In this document: in pieces, positions 5,742 through 6,020 of the stretch | How the letters are laid out: every line of letters begins with the position of its first letter | Position numbering within the stretch: the first letter of the stretch is position 1 | Origin: Rhodospirillales bacterium | Lineage (GTDB): Bacteria; Pseudomonadota; Alphaproteobacteria; Acetobacterales; Acetobacteraceae | Length of the DNA: 6,020 bases | Reading direction: 5' to 3' | NCBI GenBank assembly: GCA_025352915.1 | Contig: JANXSA010000190.1 | Location: 1 to 6,020, forward strand | Translations under genes and position numbers: made by a program | The notes under the pieces: model-generated | The model's database searches: none | What the model saw: the letters and a program-made list of their open reading frames with translations, nothing else | Told to the model about the DNA's origin: nothing

Positions 5742-6020
5742 ATGACGCAAAACAAGGACGAGCCCGGCGACGCCATCAATCGCCGCAGCAGAAACATCAC
5801 CGAAGGTGTCGCGCGCGCACCGAACCGCTCCATGTACTATGCGATGGGCTATACCGCCAGCGACTTCAGCAAACCCATGGTGGGGGTGGCCAACGGGCAC
5901 AGCACCATCACCCCCTGCAACAGCGGCCTGCAAAAACTAGCAGACGCAGCGATTGCAGGCATTGAAGAGGCCGGCGGCAACGCGCAGGTCTTCGGCACAC
6001 CGACCATTTCAGACGGCATG
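5742..6020 (+). CDS. ilvD: Dihydroxy-acid dehydratase, N-terminal part, 3' end beyond window
   Basis: This encodes the cytoplasmic enzyme that dehydrates 2,3-dihydroxy-3-methylbutanoate and its isoleucine-pathway homologue to the 2-oxo acids leading to valine, leucine and isoleucine, using an Fe-S cluster and Mg2+. The 93 visible codons stay open to the right edge; the whole protein is usually about 560 residues. Recognisable blocks are [24 protein letters not shown] (given as 14-37; key residues RSRNIT and [10 protein letters not shown]), then [17 protein letters not shown] (44-60), where Cys59 is the first expected Fe-S ligand, and [10 protein letters not shown] (84-93) at the cut. The TPCN form belongs to the group of dehydratases described as [2Fe-2S], unlike the E. 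coli [4Fe-4S] type, whose N-terminus differs. The ATG fits the family start, though the ribosome site is weak (GCGAGA about 8 bases before). A sugar-acid dehydratase of the same superfamily is possible but less likely given these motifs. Confidence 0.93.
   Translation, partial: MTQNKDEPGDAINRRSRNITEGVARAPNRSMYYAMGYTASDFSKPMVGVANGHSTITPCNSGLQKLADAAIAGIEEAGGNAQVFGTPTISDGM

Noticed and set aside
5532..5933. Minus-strand frame over the repeat and the ilvD start (133 residues).
   Set aside because: It is antisense to ilvD and ends in Lys/Phe-rich residues encoded by the AT-rich repeat.
5551..5965. Plus-strand frames of 64 and 134 residues starting in the AT-rich repeat.
   Set aside because: Neither is in the ilvD frame; their starts lie within the palindrome, and they lack a ribosome site or recognisable domain.

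Overview
The window holds most of an ordinary nutrient-uptake operon and the start of one biosynthetic gene. The coding DNA is GC-rich and the proteins look proteobacterial. The alpha- and betaproteobacteria are the best guesses: the dihydroxy-acid dehydratase start resembles versions I recall from both, and the AT-rich poly-T/poly-A palindromes between genes remind me of intergenic repeats of acetic-acid-type alphaproteobacteria (Acetobacteraceae). That placement is recollection, not a search result.

Positions 1-5396 are read on the minus strand, so the operon runs right to left. The order is a DppB-type permease (5396-4440), a DppC-type permease (4440-3550), a gap of about 280 bases, a periplasmic substrate-binding protein of solute-binding family 5 (3272-1578), a DppD-type ATPase (1577-579) and a DppF-type ATPase (586 to beyond the left edge). 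Together these are all five parts of a dipeptide/oligopeptide/nickel-class ABC importer: one binding protein, two permeases and two ATPases. The cargo cannot be read from the sequence. Gene joints are tight (a TGATG overlap, a stop directly followed by a GTG start, an 8-base overlap), except for the gap in front of the binding protein.

That gap (3273-3549) carries two copies of a 39-base repeat in inverted orientation, each built around an AT-rich palindrome, enclosing about 105 bases of much lower GC than the genes. A second, more diverged pair of related repeats lies at about 5509-5589, in the divergent region between the dppB-type gene and the gene on the right.

From 5742 to the right edge, on the plus strand, is the first 93 codons of ilvD (dihydroxy-acid dehydratase, branched-chain amino acid synthesis), transcribed away from the transporter operon. 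I see no phage, transposase, CRISPR, tRNA or rRNA sequence, and no sign of a new multi-gene system. The AT-rich repeat family is the only structure not explained by the genes.
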